From assembly GCF_964340395.1 (NCBI RefSeq), contig NC_135555.1:3890001-3954000 (forward strand): a DNA stretch of 64,000 nucleotides, in the 5' to 3' direction. The translations under genes were made by a program, and so were the position numbers. Below are positions 12,561 through 25,217 of the stretch, in pieces; position 1 is the first letter of the stretch; every line of letters starts with the position of its first letter. The notes below the pieces were generated by a model, which made no database searches, was not told the DNA's origin, and was given only the letters and a program-made list of their open reading frames with translations. The stretch is from Glandiceps talaboti. Taxonomy: Eukaryota; Hemichordata; Enteropneusta; Spengelidae.

Positions 12561-14139
12561 ATTTTTCTTTTTAGTTTTCCAAATCCGTCAAAGTGAATGT
12601 AAGCCTGAAAATACCAAATGGAGTAAGAGAACGTGGTAAGATTGTGTAGGAATTACTTCTATAGTGATTGTACGTTCGTATCAAACAGTATTTGGACGTC
12701 GTTGGACTCAATGGGAATACCGAATTTAGATCTGATTCATGTGTCTATTGCCAGAAATACATGTATAACTGCCAGCGACTACAAAAAGTAACACCTTACA
12801 TAACATATCACAACGTCCATGATATTAGGGTTACCCTATTTATTTCTGATTCTCATTACCAAATTGTTCTCGAGTTTTATTTTCATAAGCTTAGTGTTTG
12901 GGTTTCTTGGTTCCAATTTCGAACTATATATTTTCGCACCTGGGCGTTTGTTTTGTAAATATATGAATATCACGGTTAATGTTCCAAAGAACGAATTTTC
13001 GAGTGTTTGATTAGACTTTGTTCTTTTTTTTCGTAACCGTTGTGAGGGGTGTTTTGTTATAGAACTCTATCAACAGAAGGGAAAATCTGTAAATTTGTCT
13101 TTCTTTATTACTTTTCATACCTCATTCATGTCGTGAGTGGGGTCAACCTCAGTAAGGTACATTTTACCACATCATAATCCAAAGAAACTAATTTAAGTTG
13201 GAACCCTTTAGGTGAGCAAATGTTCAGAAGTTTGGTATTTATTTACAACTACTAATTATGTTTATCATGTGAACTCTCTTTTCGGACAAGTTCAGTGAGT
13301 ATGTGAGTATAACATTGATGTAAGCGTACTGTCTCACTATCTTCAACAGGCGGTTTATTTTAATGTTTGATATCATAAAACTATTTCAAGCCATGCAAAT
13401 AATAGAAACTACATCGAACGCAAACATTTTACCTATTTTGTTGTTTCTCAGCTGCAACTGACGGTCGAATTCTCCGTCGCCTGCGTCTTGACAGTCGAAA
13501 TTGTACAAGATGATATCCAATGAAGTCTGCCCTCAAACACTATTTGCAGTAGCTCTTAATCTTTAAATGTGTTCACCTGATAGCCAAGAGTGAAACCTGT
13601 GTATGTGTTTTCTGGCTGAATTCTCACTATCTGCAATACAATCCACATCACTGCACTGCGGAGTCAAATGGAACGAAGTCGCGCGACAACGCGTTCTAAT
13701 GTCGACAACTACACTTCCGGTCGGCTATGCTAATATACACAGGAATGTTTCTTTCCCATTTTCACTTGTAGACATCTCTTGTAATTTTGCTCTGGAAAGA
13801 TACTGTACATATTTAAATTTCCCACCTCCATAATTATATGAGCTTAAAACTTGCGTTTATCTTATTTGTTACAAATTAAACTGTTCGGAAGAAACATTCA
13901 CGTGTATTGACATAGGCGACCAGAAGTGTAGGTGTCGGGACATTCAAAGGTTGCCTAGCAAAGCCGATTTGCCGAAGAGCGCCTGTAAAGAACTGCGCCC
14001 CCGAGTACCACATGTGTGATGTACAGGGGTGCACTAGGCTGGTCCTCGGGGCTCATAACTCACTTTATTATTCAAATTAATTGAAAACATCATTTTACTT
14101 TATTTCAAATTCAAATTCAGATTTTATATGAATTGAGAA
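12561..14139. other. No gene seen
   Basis: Upstream flank of the Ly6-like gene. The stretch 13890-14050 is less AT-rich and could be an old repeat, but nothing was identified. Confidence 0.4.
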
Positions 14140-14565
14140 CACATTACTCCAGCTATTCTCAGCCTGCATTGGTTACCAGTTCGTTTCAGGATTGATTACA
14201 AAATCTTACTGTTGACATACATGTATAGGCTTTCCTCATATTTCCTCCAGAGTACATTTGTGATCTTCTCCAGCCATACACATCGAGTCGCACTCTACGT
14301 TCTACAAACAAGAATCTGCTTGCAACAACAAATTACAGACAAGTCACCTTAGGGAGGTCACTCATTCTCATATGTCGCCCAAAACAGTAAACTATGGAAC
14401 TCTTTGCCACTTGATATTCGCCACGCCTCCTGCCTGTAATGTTTGCAAAACAAAACAGACTTATTTCTAAGTTTACCTATGGTATACTTTAGCCATTCAG
14501 CGCAACTGAACAGTCATTGCGCTGGAAATCGGCGCTATAGAAATGTGTTTGTTTGATTGGTTGAG
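14140..14565 (+). mobile_element. LINE 3'-end fragment (CR1/L2-like group)
   Basis: Translation from 14140 begins HITPAILSLHWLPVRFRID, followed by YKILLLTYMYRL, PYTSSRTLRS and NLLATTNYR. These are the conserved C-terminal blocks of CR1/L2-type LINE reverse transcriptases. The end has the familiar noncoding tail gcgctggaaatcggcgctat. The coding part has stops and frame changes, so it is a dead 5'-truncated copy. The clade is judged from memory of the motif only. Confidence 0.75.
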
Positions 14566-15660
14566 GTCACTGTCCGTTCGTTACAATGCCACCATGTTTC
14601 AAGCTGACACTTTACTTTTATAAGTACTCTGGCATTTTTATAACATGTATAATGTTGAGATGTAGAGCGCCGCCAACGATATTACATAAACGATGTCACG
14701 TGCATTCCTTTGTTTGATGTACTAACACATTGTCATTCTAAAAAAAAACAATAAAAAATTAATTAAGTACAAAAAAGTCTGCCATTTTCACTGATGGAGA
14801 TGAATGGAAACCCCACCGTACCCCGTTCGTATCATATATCTTGAAACAATAAGCAACTGAGATGAAAATTCAACATGAAGCGTTCATCGTTGTTAAACTA
14901 TGAGTCTCTATAACCTTCATTGTGAAATACTTATTTATCCATCCACTTAATTTCCCACGGCATTTACGTAATGAATTTCTTGATGAAATTAATATTTTAT
15001 TACTAGGCCTAATTATATATTGGGGACATTTTGAATTTAATAAATTGTTATCGATGTTTATGGGTGCATTGGACGTCGTCTCATTTTGACAGATCTGCGC
15101 AATCGCGGTAGCTATGGTAACACTATAAAACAAAATTTCAAAGTTCGCATGTAGGAATGCATTTATACAGTTTCCTTTCGAGTAAGGATTCAGAGATTGT
15201 ACTCTTTCACATGTATGATGAGCTTGATGGAAAATTTGCCCACCGCAAAAATTTACATTTACCAAAATAAATGTAAGTGCTTTGCTCATAGCTCAACGTT
15301 GGGCCCCGACGCCTACAATTTGGAACAATATCCACCTTGTCAAATTAAAATGTTAATCCTACAGACATTATTTACATTAATTTTAAATAAACTTATGTAA
15401 TCTGTTTTTACCTCATTGCAACAAAGCACTCCGATAAAGCGATCCAAAATGTTGCCGTTTATAGATAATAACATGGCATACGGTAAAAACAAGTGTGACA
15501 GTGATGTCTCGTATTCTATTTGCGGTAGATAAAGGGGTGTAATTAACCAAATTAATATATGCGAGCACACAAGAAATAAAGCATAAAGCCAACCGGTAAA
15601 TATTTATTCTCTCTGAAATTAAAATAACAACAATAATCATAATATGTTGTACGACGTATA
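14566..15660. other. No gene seen
   Basis: AT-rich sequence. A - strand open frame of 139 codons (14870-15289) has no recognisable domain and no splice context that supports it. GTAGCTATGGTAAC near 15107 is a loose X-box look-alike. Confidence 0.35.
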
Positions 15661-16180
15661 AAAAAGGGGGAGGGCAAAGGGACGTTCGATCTAGGGGTAA
15701 CACTTACTCGACACGCTAATCGAGTGTCCGTCACGTACAGTCCAGCCGGGCACGCTAACCGAGACACTACAATCGAACGATACCGTTCAGCAGGCAAGCT
15801 GAACTACTATGATAACACTAACAGGTATAGAAATCTTAGCACTCAAACTAAGATTCAATTGCAATTCAGTAGGCAAACTGAATTGTTACGATCACAGGGC
15901 TAGGGGCGTGTAATACTGCATAGATTGTTGTTTTCCAGGTCTACAGACTAAATATAACAACCTTTTGAATATATATTCCTACCTGTATAGGGAAAGCTCA
16001 TATAGTATACGTAGTACTATAGATCGCTACATTTGTAGCAGCAAGATTCGAATGATATTATCCTAAGAAAACGGAAATCTAAGCAATAATAAACGCCCCT
16101 GTGGTTACGATGTGGGAACCAGAATCTCAGCATGCAAACTAAGACAGTCTTCGGCTATAAAGGGGACTGCTCACTGAGCT
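15660..16180. repeat. Cluster of short palindromes sharing one loop sequence
   Basis: Five clear hairpins and one weak one occur here. Stems and 8-nt loops are: actcga/tcgagt (15706-15725, loop cacgctaa); a weak stem around cacgctaa at 15751; gttcag/ctgaac (15785-15804, loop caggcaag); atcttag/ctaagat (15833-15854, loop cactcaaa); caattcag/ctgaattg (15862-15885, loop taggcaaa); tctcag/ctaaga (16125-16144, loop catgcaaa). The loops fit YANGCWAA while stems differ but stay paired. Read on the - strand, the first two (ctcggttagcgtg, ctcgattagcgtg) resemble a tRNA D-arm/A box, and gatcgaacgtcc near 15680 resembles a B box, so part may be a tRNA-derived SINE. Confidence 0.55.
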
Positions 16181-16918
16181 GGGGAAAATCTGGGCTATTT
16201 ATACCCTGGGCCGGATCCCAGTTACACATCCTAAAATGCGAACGTCATAGGAAACATCTACAGTTACTTTGTTGGCAAATCGCCCTATCTAAATACAAAA
16301 TCCATCTACAATGTAATATCACATATGCAAATATATCATGCATACAAATAATTAATGTTGCTACATGTAAAATGGTTGAATATAGTCACGTAGACATTTT
16401 TAACCGCAAGTCATAACATTGTACATTAGTCATTACCGTAAACCATGGAAGTATAACCCACTTCCATGCGTAAACTAAATAAAACCGCAAATATAAACAA
16501 GTCGTTAGCGGCTAGTACGCGTCTTTCCAATGGATACAGAATACATAAAAATGAACTAAATAATCTAGAGTAACTTATAATCTAACTCTAGTAACTGGTA
16601 AAATTGTCACACAAGTTTTGAAGGCTATATCACATCAGTTTAATTAGGTTTAGGTTGTAGCACTGAAAACGTTGCCATGACTACAAATGCACGCCATCAT
16701 CTAACAAGCGTCAGAATAAATATTGTGCAAAATGGTTGACCAATGAACTGCTAAAAACCCACGTACCACACCGTAGGTGGCTGTCTAGACGCTATAGACC
16801 GTCCCAGTACCTATTACTCAATCCCAGAATTCCTAGGTTTACCTAGCTCTACCTAGTGACTAGCTTTGTGCTCTTCACAGTTCACAGACCTTTTACCTGA
16901 GTAGTACAGTGCACTATC

Positions 16919-18458
16919 ATGGCGTCCGATTTGAAATCTATTATCACAGCTCGATTCAAGGAATTGAACGAAACCTACAATTCTGGCGATGGCAAGGCCG
17001 TGTCTGCATTCTACGCTGAGGATTGTAAACTGGTTTTCCCAGGCGGAGAGCCCCGGGTTGGACGAGCCAGTAAGTTGTTATATTCCACTTTTACTTTGTC
17101 TGGAATCGCGCTCGCGCTGCTCGATACCTAGAAATTACCTAATATTACGTAGAGTGAACTAGTGCTCCTTCTTCACCTCTCTACTGGCCATGTATTTCAC
17201 CTTTGAAGCATAGCGAATAAGCAAAATGGGTAGTTGTGAACTAGGAGTATAAGATTCTATAAGCCTTATACTCGTTAGAAAATCGGGACGCTGGTGGATG
17301 AAACTTCACCGTGACGTCACCTAAAAGGCTCCGATGACCTTGATTTTTTTTCTGGCTTCGGTCCAGACAAAACAATATAACACTCTCGGTTTACAAATCA
17401 ATAAACTCTCAAATAGCTGATATGGATATACAGTTTACACGTACGTTCTTATGTAAGGCACGGGGGATGACAGCTATCGTCTGGGTCCAGGGAAACAGTG
17501 ATGGTATATTATGTATAAGAATTTTATCAAGAAGCTAAACGAGCGATTTACCAAATAGGTGTACTTGCACATCTGGTTGCACACTTTCGTGTTCAAAGTA
17601 CGCTGGTCAAAGTTTGCTATGGAAATTTACATTAAAATCAATATTGTCAGGTCTCTTAAGTTTTCATAGCATGTTTGAACCCTTTATCCGACTCTTCAGA
17701 TTAATTACAAGTCTACATAGTTACCGTAAATGTTTTGATCAGAAACGCAAACGAGACCCGGGATGTTATGACGTCATCAGCATTCTCCTCTATTCCAAAT
17801 TTACAAAATACTTGTAAGAGGATATCACAACGTAGGTGTGTTTGTTTGGTGTCGTCGTAACTATCTTCTATAAAATTAACAGAATATATATTATTGTAAA
17901 GTATAGGAAACCTGCATTAACATTAGTATATATTATTGTAAAGTATAGGAACACCTGCTTTAACATTGTTTTAACGGTAAACATGGTTGATTACATTATT
18001 TAAAAGTTATAACAATGTTACTATAGTAAGTTGAATGGAACAATGCTCAATTCAGATTGTTTGTCTGACATTAATTCAAAATTTATTCTCTGCATGACAC
18101 AGAGTATAAACTGTCGCCATGTTTTAATAATGCAAACGGTTTCGGTGATAGAGTGTAAGAAAGTAACGTAGTCGAAGTTAACCCTAACTAGTAGGTAAAA
18201 TTCATTTATTGTGACCGCTGATATGATGAACTTTCAAATTAAAATTAATGAAATAGTTAAATTTTGGCGAGTTATCGATATATATATATTATTCAATACA
18301 TGTACATAAAGCTTACATACATGTACACACACACACACGCACACAGACACATACATACATACACATAATTGCATACCCATACATAGAAGTGCAAAAGGAA
18401 CGAGTGAAACAGCCCCGATAAATAAATGCAATCCGACGTTTCGAATCAATATTGCATG

Positions 18459-18489
<31 letters not shown>

Positions 18490-18772
18490 CATACATACAT
18501 ACATACATACACAGCTATTCATTTCTTCTATGCGTCTATTTTCTGTTTCAGCACTGGAGGCAGCAGTTAAGGAAATGAAGGAAGGTGGCATTAAAATTGG
18601 CAAGTGTGACATCACCGATGTCAGCGGTTCACCAGATGGAGATGTAGCCTATCAAGTCGCTCGTGTACATACAACAACAGCTGACGGTGCTACTGCTGAG
18701 ATATCTAACAGTGTCATGGTGTGGAAGAAAATTGGTGGAAACTACTTGGTACAAGTCGAAGTGTCCAACTAA
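16919..18772 (+). CDS. NTF2-like (SnoaL/DUF4440-type) protein, cluster gene C
   Basis: Exons 16919-17069 (ends GCCA|GTAAGT) and 18552-18772 (acceptor TTTCAG|CA), phase 1, give 123 residues. The N-terminal half is the most typical of the family: FYAEDCKLVFPGGEPRVGRA (31-50). Exon 2 runs DITDVSGSPDG, then VMVWKKIGGNY, and ends VQVEVSN. Genes A, B and E-G have D-x-(W/F)-N at this C-terminal strand; C has E-V-S-N, so the conserved acidic and aromatic positions have changed. The binding pocket or dimer face may differ. A half-conserved X-box (GTTGCCATGACTAC, 16671-16684) lies about 235 bp upstream. Confidence 0.85.
18460..18512. repeat. (ATAC)n microsatellite before exon 2 of gene C
   Basis: Uninterrupted here. 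At the homologous site in gene D's intron it is much longer and split by a LINE. Confidence 0.9.
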
Positions 18773-19349
18773 TGAGTTTTGTTCAATTTCTAGAAGAAGC
18801 TTTTAATTTAAATGTGTGTCTACATGTGTAGAATTTGTTGAACCAGTATTGCTTTCTGACAGATCAGAATGTTTTAAGAAATTTATCCTCTAATAGTTGG
18901 AATTTCCATTTTACCAGAATTTCACATTCACCACAATGTGGGATGTATGTGCTTGTGTCAGTTAACAGCTGGACATTTATTTTCGCGTATTTCGTATTTA
19001 TTATTGAGGCAAATGCAACATTTACCATCGGACGTTTGCTACATACATGTAACTGTTGGGTTAAGAAAATGACAGTCTCCATTTAATAACATAGAACATT
19101 ATAATGCAATAGAACATGTTTCCGTCCTACATTGCAAACCCTCTTTGGCTTTAGCAATGATTACTGTATACTAAGTTATACATTAATTTTCAACCGAACC
19201 ATCCAACTACAGCCAAAGCACCATCCCAGTTCTAAATTACTAGAACCTTTCAACTCTATCGTCGATCTTTTTGTTGCTCGGATTCGCTTAATAATCAGTC
19301 CAAAATACGACATGAAAAATGGTGAAGTCGTCATTTCATATCTTTCGTT

Positions 19350-19351
<2 letters not shown>

Positions 19352-19392
<41 letters not shown>
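19352..19392. repeat. (TA)n microsatellite
   Basis: Dinucleotide tract downstream of gene C. The homologous tract at 25791-25802 is short. Confidence 0.9.
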
Positions 19393-19394
<2 letters not shown>

Positions 19395-20535
19395 TCACAT
19401 GACCTTATTTCATATCTCAAGATCTCCACGTGATATATTGAAATAAAAATATTCGTGTGATAAAAACCTCATCTATATCTGTGTGTTGAATTTCCTGATC
19501 ATTGTCGCAAAACCAATCTATCAAAGTGTTCGAACATGATCATTCAGTTCGAAATCGGAAGTACAAATTTCCAGATAATGAGACTACCCAAACCCCTGTC
19601 ACAGGGTAGCAAGTGAGTACACTCCGACTTTCAAGTCACAATTTGACGAATATTTTGACGAATTAATTGGCATGTACCTACAACATGTTGTCAATAAAGC
19701 CATTTGCTTCTTTGATGATGGTAATACCGCTCCGGGAAGAAGGGACAGAGAGGAGAATATTTGCCAGGGAAATAGCGCAGGAGAAAGACGTATACATTTC
19801 GTCTTGATACAAGATATGCTGCAGTATGGCAAGAAAAGGGGGACTGCTCACTGAGCTGGGGAAAATCTGGGTACACATCCTAATATGCGAACGTCGTAGG
19901 AAACACCTACAGTTACTTTCTTGGCAAATCGCCCTATCTAAATACAATATCTACAATGTTGCAATATCACATATGCAATTATCTCATGCATACAAATAAT
20001 TAATGCTGCATGCTACATGTAAAATGGTTGAATATAGTCACGTAGACATTTTTAACCGCAAGTCATAACACTGTACATTACCGTAAACTATAATAAAACC
20101 GCAAATATAAACAAGTCGTTAGCGGCTAGTACGCGTCTTTCCAATGTATACAAAATACATAAAAAATTAAAATGAACTAAATAATCTAGAGTAACTTATA
20201 ATCTAACTGGTAAAATCGTCACACATGTTTTGAAGGCTTTATCACATCAGTTTAATTAGGTTTAGGCTGTAGCACTGAAAACGTTACCATGACTACAGAT
20301 GCACGCCATCATCTAACAAGCGTCAGAATAAATATTGTGCAAAATGGTTGACCAATGAACTGCTAAAAACCCACGTACCAGACAGTAGGTGGCTGTCTAG
20401 ACGCTACCGTCCGAGTACCTAGTACTCAATCCCAGAATTCCTAGGTTTACGATCTAGATCTACCTGTGACTAGCTTTGCTTTGTGCTCTTCATAGTTCAC
20501 AGACCTTTTACCTGAGTAGTACAGTACACTATATC

Positions 20536-23500
20536 ATGGCGTCCGATTTGAAATCTATTATCACAGCTCGATTCGAGGAAATGAACGAAGCCTACAATTC
20601 CGGCGATGGCAAGGCGGTGTCTGCATTCTACGCTGAGGATTGTAAAATGGTTTTCCCAGGCGGAGAGCCTCGGGTTGGACGAGCCAGTAAGTTGTTATAT
20701 TCCACTTTTACTTTGTCTGGAATCGCACTGCTCGATACCTAGAAATTACCTAGTAATATTACGTAGAGTGAACTAGTATCCCTTCTTCACCTCTCTACTG
20801 GCGGGCCATGTATTTCACCTTTGAAGCACAGTCAGTGAATAAGCAAAATGGGTAGTTGTGAACTATACTATCCTATAAGGAACCGGTCAGTTTCTCCAGC
20901 ATGGGGGGGGGGGTGGATTCTTAAATCGGGCCGACAAAAAGTCACTGACCCCCCTATCTGTAAAACCCAAAACAGGCTGACCCCCTATCACTTAATTCTA
21001 AAACATGATGACCCCCCCCCCCCCATATATGATATTCGCATGAGTGACAGGTATTTTTTGATCGTGACTCAGTGTTGACTGCTTGACTGTCTTGCATCTA
21101 CTTTATAAGATCCCGGGTTAGCACTATCATAATTATAATTATTGACTACACAGGGTACATATATTTGAAAAGGAGTTTAATAGCATCTTGACAGTGAAAG
21201 GTAGGGGGAAAGCTTGAGAAGGGAATATGTACAGCTGTCATGGGGGGTCCTAGGGGGTCTCCCCCTAGAAGCCCAGGAGGTTTTTAACTCTGAAAACTCA
21301 GTATTCAGACCCTTTCAGACAATAATTTCCAAGCCTTACAAGACAACACCAACATGTAAAAAACAACTACATAGGGTTGAAATACTTTTGAAATATACTT
21401 TGATAGCATCTTGACAGTAAGAGGGGAAGAGCTTGAGACTGGGATATGTCCACCTCATGCGGGGTCTGAGGGGGTCTCCCTCTAGAAGCCCTGACGGATT
21501 TTTACTCTTATAGCCAATATTTACGCTATTTAGACCCTTCAAGCAATAACTTAATCCATGCTTTACAAGACAGCAAGTATCAGAAACTATTCTTTATAAC
21601 TTTACACTAAGGGTTGAAATATGTTCTTAAAAAGTTAAATGGCATCATTATATACATGTAGTAAAGGTCAGCACATCTAATGGTAGTATCATTGGTAGGG
21701 GAGATGTGGAGATTAAGGCAATTTTAGACTATCTTGGCAAACATTTCACATCTTGAAAAGACAATATCATCTCAAATGAGAATAGGGTGAACATATTTAA
21801 GAAAAGTTTAATACCATTATGACAGTAAAAAGGCTGTTGGTGCATCTGATTGTTGGTTGAATGCATGAGTGACCTCTGGGGGTGAGGAAGTCTTTGGGGT
21901 TTTCCCCTGGCAGATATGGAGTTTTTTGCTTGAGATACTAAGGCAATGTTTAGGTTATTCATAACCTTTGAGGTAATATTTCCAAGCTTCGAAAAGCTAA
22001 CCTAAATGTATGAGTTTCCTATATCACATAAAATAGACATGTAACATTATTATAGGGGCATTAATATATGTAATAAAGTCACCGGTATGTTAGAGAACTT
22101 TAGGTGGTCATACCTAGTGTATAATAGAAACTGGAATCTGATGAGATGTGGTGATTTGTAGTGTCAATAACATGACGAGAAGAACAATTTAGATTAACTT
22201 CATTTATAAACTATCTATGAAAATTGCCACTACGAAACCTTCAAGTCACAATTTCACTTTTGCCCCAAACTGCAATATAAGTGAAGCATTGATTGTGAAA
22301 CAGCCAAGCATTTACATGACATGTTCTGTAACTAGTGTGGTGGCTAGGTAATACATGTATATGTATATGTATAGTTATGTTTGAACTAATAAGTAATATT
22401 AAAGAATTCATGTAAGAAACAGGGAAAAGAACAAATATTGACATGTACCACATTTCAGACAAGGCTATATGCCATTGTAGAAAAGATTTTTTTCTTCCAT
22501 CACAATTTAAAACACAATGACCGCCCCCATCCACAATTTTCAAAACAGCATGACCCCCCCCCCTACTGCCAATTTCAAAAACAGGGTGACCCCCTACCAA
22601 TCCACCGGACCCCCCCCCCCCAGGCCGAAGAAACTGACCGGTCCCTAAGTATACTATAGTTAGAAAATCGGGACGCTGGTGGATGAAACTTCACAGTGAC
22701 GTCGCCTAAAACGCTCCGATGACCTAGAATTTTTTTCTTCTGGCTTTGGTCTAGACAAATCAATAAACTCTGAAATAGCTGATAGGGATACACGTACGTT
22801 CTTATGTAAGGGACGGGGATGACAGCTACCGTTTGGGTCCATGGAAACAGTGATGATACTTAGTAAGTTAGTATAAGAATTTCATCATGAAGGTAAAACT
22901 AAAAGAGCGATTTACCAAATAGACGTACTTGCACATCTGGTTGCATATTTTCGTGTCTAGAGAATTTAAAATGTATAGGGTTTCGTGTACAAAGTACACT
23001 GGTCAAAGTCTGCTATGGAAATTTACATTAAAATCAATATTGTCTGGTCTGTTAAGTTTTCATAGCATGTTTGAACCCTTTATCCGACTCTTTAGATTAA
23101 TTACAAGTGTACATAGTTACCATAAATGTTTTGATCAGAAACGCAAACGAGACCCGGGATATTATGACGTCATCAGCATTCTCCTCTATTCCAAATTTAC
23201 AAAATACTTGTTAAGAGGATATCACAACGTAGGTGTGTTTGTTTGGTGTCGTCGTAACTATCTTCTATGAAATTAACAGAATATATATTATATTATTGTG
23301 AAGTAAAGGAAAACTGCATTAACATTAGTATATATTATTGTAAAGTATAGGAACACCTGCTTTAAAACATTGTTTTAACGGTAAACATGGTCGATTACAT
23401 TATTTACAACGTTAAACAACGTTACTGTAGTAAGTTGAATGGAACAATACTCAATTCAGATTGTTTGTCTGACATTAATTCAAAATTTATTCTCTGCATG

Positions 23501-23732
23501 ACACGGAGTATAAACTGTCGCCATGTTTTAATAACGCAAACGGTTTCGGTGATAGAGTGTACGAAAGTAACGTAGTCGAAGTTAACCCTAACTAGTAGGT
23601 AAAATTCATTTATTGTGACCGCTGATATGATGAACTTTCAAATTAAAATTAATGAAATAGTTAAATTTTGGCGAGTTATCGATATATATATATATTATAT
23701 TCAATACATGTACATAAAGCTTACATACATGT

Positions 23733-23764
<32 letters not shown>

Positions 23765-23977
23765 ACATACACGCACACAGACACATACACACATACACAT
23801 AATTGCATACACATACATAGAGGGGCAAAAGGAACGAGTGAAACAGCCCCGATAAATAAATGCAATCCGACGTTTCGAATCAATATTACATGTTCCATAC
23901 ATACATACATACATACATACATACATACATACATACATACATACATACATACCATACATACATACATACATACATAC

Positions 23978-24008
<31 letters not shown>

Positions 24009-24854
24009 CATACATACATACATACATACATACATACATACACACATAACATACATACATAACATATCAACAGTTATTTATTCAGGATTCAAGATAAACA
24101 TTATACAAATCACAATGTTTATCCCCCAAAAATTGACTGGACAGAAAATTTACACATTCATGTCCTTACATCTTCTTTGCCATGTTCTGAAAGAGCCTAT
24201 AGCGGCACTGACACTCAGGTATTGTGCTAACCACTTCTTGGTTTGATGCGGGATGCCAATCAACTTAAAACCAGGTATTACACGTTTGTGAACTGATCCT
24301 AAACTGCCGATCACTATGACAACGATTCTACAAAAGAACCCTAGGTTATTAATTTCAAGAGAGAGTGGTATATATTTATCAAATTTCTCTGTATAACACC
24401 TGTCGATGTGACCATCAAATGGAACTGAAACTTCAACTAGGAAAACTTCATGGCTAGTTGTATCAATAATGGTTATGTCAGGTCTTATTGCTGTAGTTGT
24501 GAATGATTCTAAATCTGCTCCAAACATGTGTGGAGTTAAAATAGTGTCTTCTATGACGAGATGATAGACATCTTTGACAGGAATTTGCTGAAATATCAAA
24601 TTAACGATCCTATTGTGCCTGTCTTGATACAGTCTTTGGTATTTTGTACACCCATTCAGTACATGTGATACAGTGTCAGTAGGGTGATTGCACAAAGTGC
24701 ATTGTTTATTGTATTGAGTGGGGTAGTGTAATGACAGGAGACTGTTGCACTGTAAAAGTTGTAGTCTGCCTCTAATGATAAAACTAATGATGCTATCTTT
24801 TAACTTTAAGTTTGAGAGAAAGTAATTTGAAAGTATGTATGTACATACATACAT

Positions 24855-24887
<33 letters not shown>

Positions 24888-25217
24888 TACATGCATGCAT
24901 ACATACATACATACATACATACATACATACATACATACATACATACATACATACATACATACATTATTTCTTCTATGCGTCTATTTTCTGTTTCAGCACT
25001 GGAGGCAGTAGTTAAGGAAATGAAGGAAGGTGGCATTAAAATTGGCAAGTGTGACATCACCGATGTCAGCGGTTCACCAGATGGAGATGTAGCCTATCAA
25101 GTCGCTCGTGTACATACAACAACAGCTGACGGTGCTAGTGCTGAGATATCTAACAGTGTCATCGTGTGGAAGAAAATTGGTGGAAACTACTTGGTACAAG
25201 TCGAAGTGTCCAACTAA
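20536..25217 (+). CDS. NTF2-like (SnoaL/DUF4440-type) protein, cluster gene D
   Basis: Exons 20536-20686 and 24997-25217, phase 1, 123 residues. Seven residues differ from gene C: four in exon 1 (FEEMNEAYN for FKELNETYN, and CKM for CKL) and three in exon 2. Both keep intact splice sites and the EVSN ending. The intron is about 4.3 kb against 1.5 kb in gene C because of the two inserted elements. An in-frame ATG at 20476 lies in what is 5' leader in gene C, so 20536 is preferred. GTTACCATGACTAC at 20283-20296 is the counterpart of the upstream X-box-like site of gene C. Confidence 0.83.
20864..22657. mobile_element. Non-autonomous DNA transposon with inverted ends, TATACTAT duplication
   Basis: The element proper is 20872-22649. 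TATACTAT flanks it on both sides (20864-20871, 22650-22657), a probable 8-bp target duplication. The left end aaccggtcagtttctcc followed by a G run matches the inverse of the right end (C run, then gaagaaactgaccggtccc). Near both ends lie same-strand repeats of the form aaaacannatgaccccc. Inside, a degenerate 170-235-bp module (with 'aatagcatcttgacagt') recurs at about 21176, 21399, 21635 and 21807. No transposase frame exists. The empty site is seen in the first unit near 17240-17272, partly altered. Superfamily not assigned. Confidence 0.75.
23732..23808. repeat. (AC)n microsatellite
   Basis: Dinucleotide tract in the gene D intron, longer than its counterpart at about 18326. Confidence 0.9.
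23898..24062. repeat. (ATAC)n microsatellite, left part
   Basis: Tetranucleotide tract directly abutting the 3' end of the LINE fragment. Confidence 0.9.
24063..24835 (-). mobile_element. 5'-truncated LINE with restriction-like endonuclease domain, inside (ATAC)n
   Basis: The - strand frame ending at 24150 codes for about 225 residues of the C-terminus of an R2-superfamily non-LTR retrotransposon. It shows a zinc knuckle C-x2-C-x8-H-x4-C (CTLCNHPTDTVSHVLNGC). Next comes a PD-(D/E)xK-type core, RPDITIIDTTSHEVFLVEV, and the usual downstream EKFDKY. No stop or frameshift interrupts this part, so the copy is young. Reverse transcriptase is missing. About 87 bp of 3' sequence follow the stop. Both flanks are the same tetranucleotide array, which is uninterrupted in gene C's intron. 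Confidence 0.8.
24836..24965. repeat. (ATAC)n microsatellite, right part
   Basis: Continuation of the array on the truncated 5' side of the LINE, ending about 30 bp before the gene D acceptor. Confidence 0.9.

Larger units (their letters stand above)
16162..19838. repeat. Tandem duplication C/D, first unit (about 3.7 kb)
   Basis: Begins ggggactgctcactgagctg and ends ...tacaagatatgctgcagtatggc plus a few bases. It carries gene C and aligns with 19839-26230 over its whole length apart from two insertions in the latter. Confidence 0.85.

Noticed and set aside
15552-15797. 81-codon - strand frame as a gene
   Set aside because: It spans the hairpin cluster and shows no domain, signal or splice support.
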